Positions 6,153 through 6,572 of a DNA stretch of 6,572 bases are shown here, piece by piece (positions within the stretch are counted from its first letter, which is position 1; the number at the start of each line of letters is the position of its first letter). Under the pieces are notes generated by a model. The model searched no databases. It saw nothing but the letters and a program-made list of their open reading frames with translations, and was not told where the DNA came from. The DNA is taken from NCBI GenBank assembly GCA_037131655.1, contig JBAXQP010000157.1, forward strand, positions 1 to 6,572, given 5' to 3'. The position numbers and the translations under genes were made by a program. Origin of the DNA: a bacterium. GTDB lineage: Bacteria > Armatimonadota > Fimbriimonadia > Fimbriimonadales > JBAXQP01.

Positions 6153-6186
6153 CTTCTCCCTGCACTTACAAAAGTGCAGGGAGAAG
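6153..6186. terminator. Hairpin between convergent comEA and aspS
   Basis: A perfect 15-bp stem (6153-6167 with 6172-6186) has a 4-nt ACAA loop, lies 3 bp after the comEA stop and is 7 bp from the aspS stop. Its position between convergent genes makes a bidirectional transcription end likely. Neither strand has a proper T tract next to the stem: the plus strand continues AGGTTGATTACTTTTT and the minus strand AGTTATTACAAAG. It is therefore not a canonical intrinsic terminator. It may stabilise 3' ends or stop RNA polymerase by another mechanism. Confidence 0.6.
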
Positions 6187-6193
6187 AGGTTGA

Positions 6194-6572
6194 TTACTTT
6201 TTATCTTCCTTGACTGGACTTTTGATTTTAAGGTGGAGTTCATCTAATTGCTTTTGTGCAACAGATGAGGGGGCGCCGAACATGACGTCGATTCCGGCAG
6301 CGTTTTTCGGGAAGGCAATGACATCGCGAATGGTATCATCATCGGTTAAAAGCATTACCGTGCGATCGATCCCCGGGGCAATTCCACCGTGTGGAGGCGC
6401 TCCAAACTCGAAAGCCTCTAACATATGACCGAATCTTTCCTGTATTTCCTGTTCAGGGATGCGTAATAGCTCGAAGACCTTATGCTGGATGTCCGGGCGG
6501 TGAATACGAATAGAGCCACTCGCCAGTTCTGTTCCGTTGCAAACGAGGTCATAGCATTGGGCAATAACCTTG
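6194..6572 (-). CDS. aspS: Aspartyl-tRNA synthetase, C-terminal part (runs off the right edge)
   Basis: Only the last 125 residues are in the window; the 5' part lies beyond 6572. The visible part covers the end of the class II catalytic domain. It begins with YDLVCNGTELASGSIRIH, then FELLRIPEQEIQERFGHML, FEFGAPPHGGIAPGIDR (class II motif 3, whose Arg contacts ATP) and DDTIRDVIAFPKN, and ends with GAPSSVAQKQLDELHLKI and a short basic tail. This is the bacterial-type AspRS, which charges tRNA-Asp in the cytoplasm. The NGTE, GIAPGIDR and terminal QLxELH features remind me of AspRS from bacteria that also mischarge tRNA-Asn, but this cannot be decided here. The residue after motif 3 is Thr (DRTVMLL), where Ile or Leu is usual. 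The open frame continues without a stop to the window end, so the ATG at 6422-6424 is internal. It is convergent with comEA. Confidence 0.95.
   Translation of the reverse strand, partial: KVIAQCYDLVCNGTELASGSIRIHRPDIQHKVFELLRIPEQEIQERFGHMLEAFEFGAPPHGGIAPGIDRTVMLLTDDDTIRDVIAFPKNAAGIDVMFGAPSSVAQKQLDELHLKIKSPVKEDKK

Noticed and set aside
6174..6428. Plus-strand open frame of 84 codons over aspS
   Set aside because: It is the antisense of the conserved motif 3 region of aspS, a shadow frame.

Overview
The window is bacterial chromosome of moderate GC by eye, densely coding, with mostly Shine-Dalgarno-led genes and no mobile element, CRISPR array, tRNA or rRNA that I can see. The species is not identifiable from the sequence. 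The large PilX-like protein, with a GPxHTN segment and a QKKRGPVGTF / GYSKNYSYDPRL segment, recalls pilus-associated proteins I know mainly from deep-branching lineages (Armatimonadota, Deinococcota, Thermotogota and similar). That placement rests on memory only.

Left part (about 54-2687, minus strand): a three-gene minor-pilin operon read right to left, in the order PilV/GspI-like, PilW/GspJ-like, then a 513-residue PilX-like protein. Gaps are 6 bp and 1 bp. The operon ends in a strong hairpin terminator at 54-92. The first two proteins carry textbook type III prepilin signals. The third has a PilX-type N-terminal helix followed by a very large Thr/Ser/Asn/Gly-rich exported domain.

Middle (2688-2929): a 242-263 bp divergent promoter region (depending on the pilV start). 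It holds a perfect TATAAT only 6 nt before the next start codon, a second sigma70-like promoter further upstream, a split inverted repeat (ACATCAGG / CCTGATGT), and a weak candidate promoter facing the pilin operon.

Right part (2930-6149, plus strand): three co-directional genes. They are a complete AMP-forming long-chain acyl-CoA synthetase, a membrane protein with zinc ribbon, Pro/Gln-rich linker, transmembrane helix and BamE-like exported domain, and a ComEA-type competence DNA receptor (TM, SLBB, helix-hairpin-helix). No comEC follows. The next gene is convergent: the 3' end of aspS (aspartyl-tRNA synthetase, minus strand, running off the right edge), separated by a 15-bp perfect hairpin.

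Together, the minor pilins and ComEA fit a type IV pilus / natural DNA uptake theme, with an acyl-CoA synthetase and an undescribed envelope protein in the ComEA transcription unit. The two most worthwhile items are the large PilX-like protein, a candidate tip or adhesin subunit, and the zinc-ribbon/TM/BamE-like fusion.
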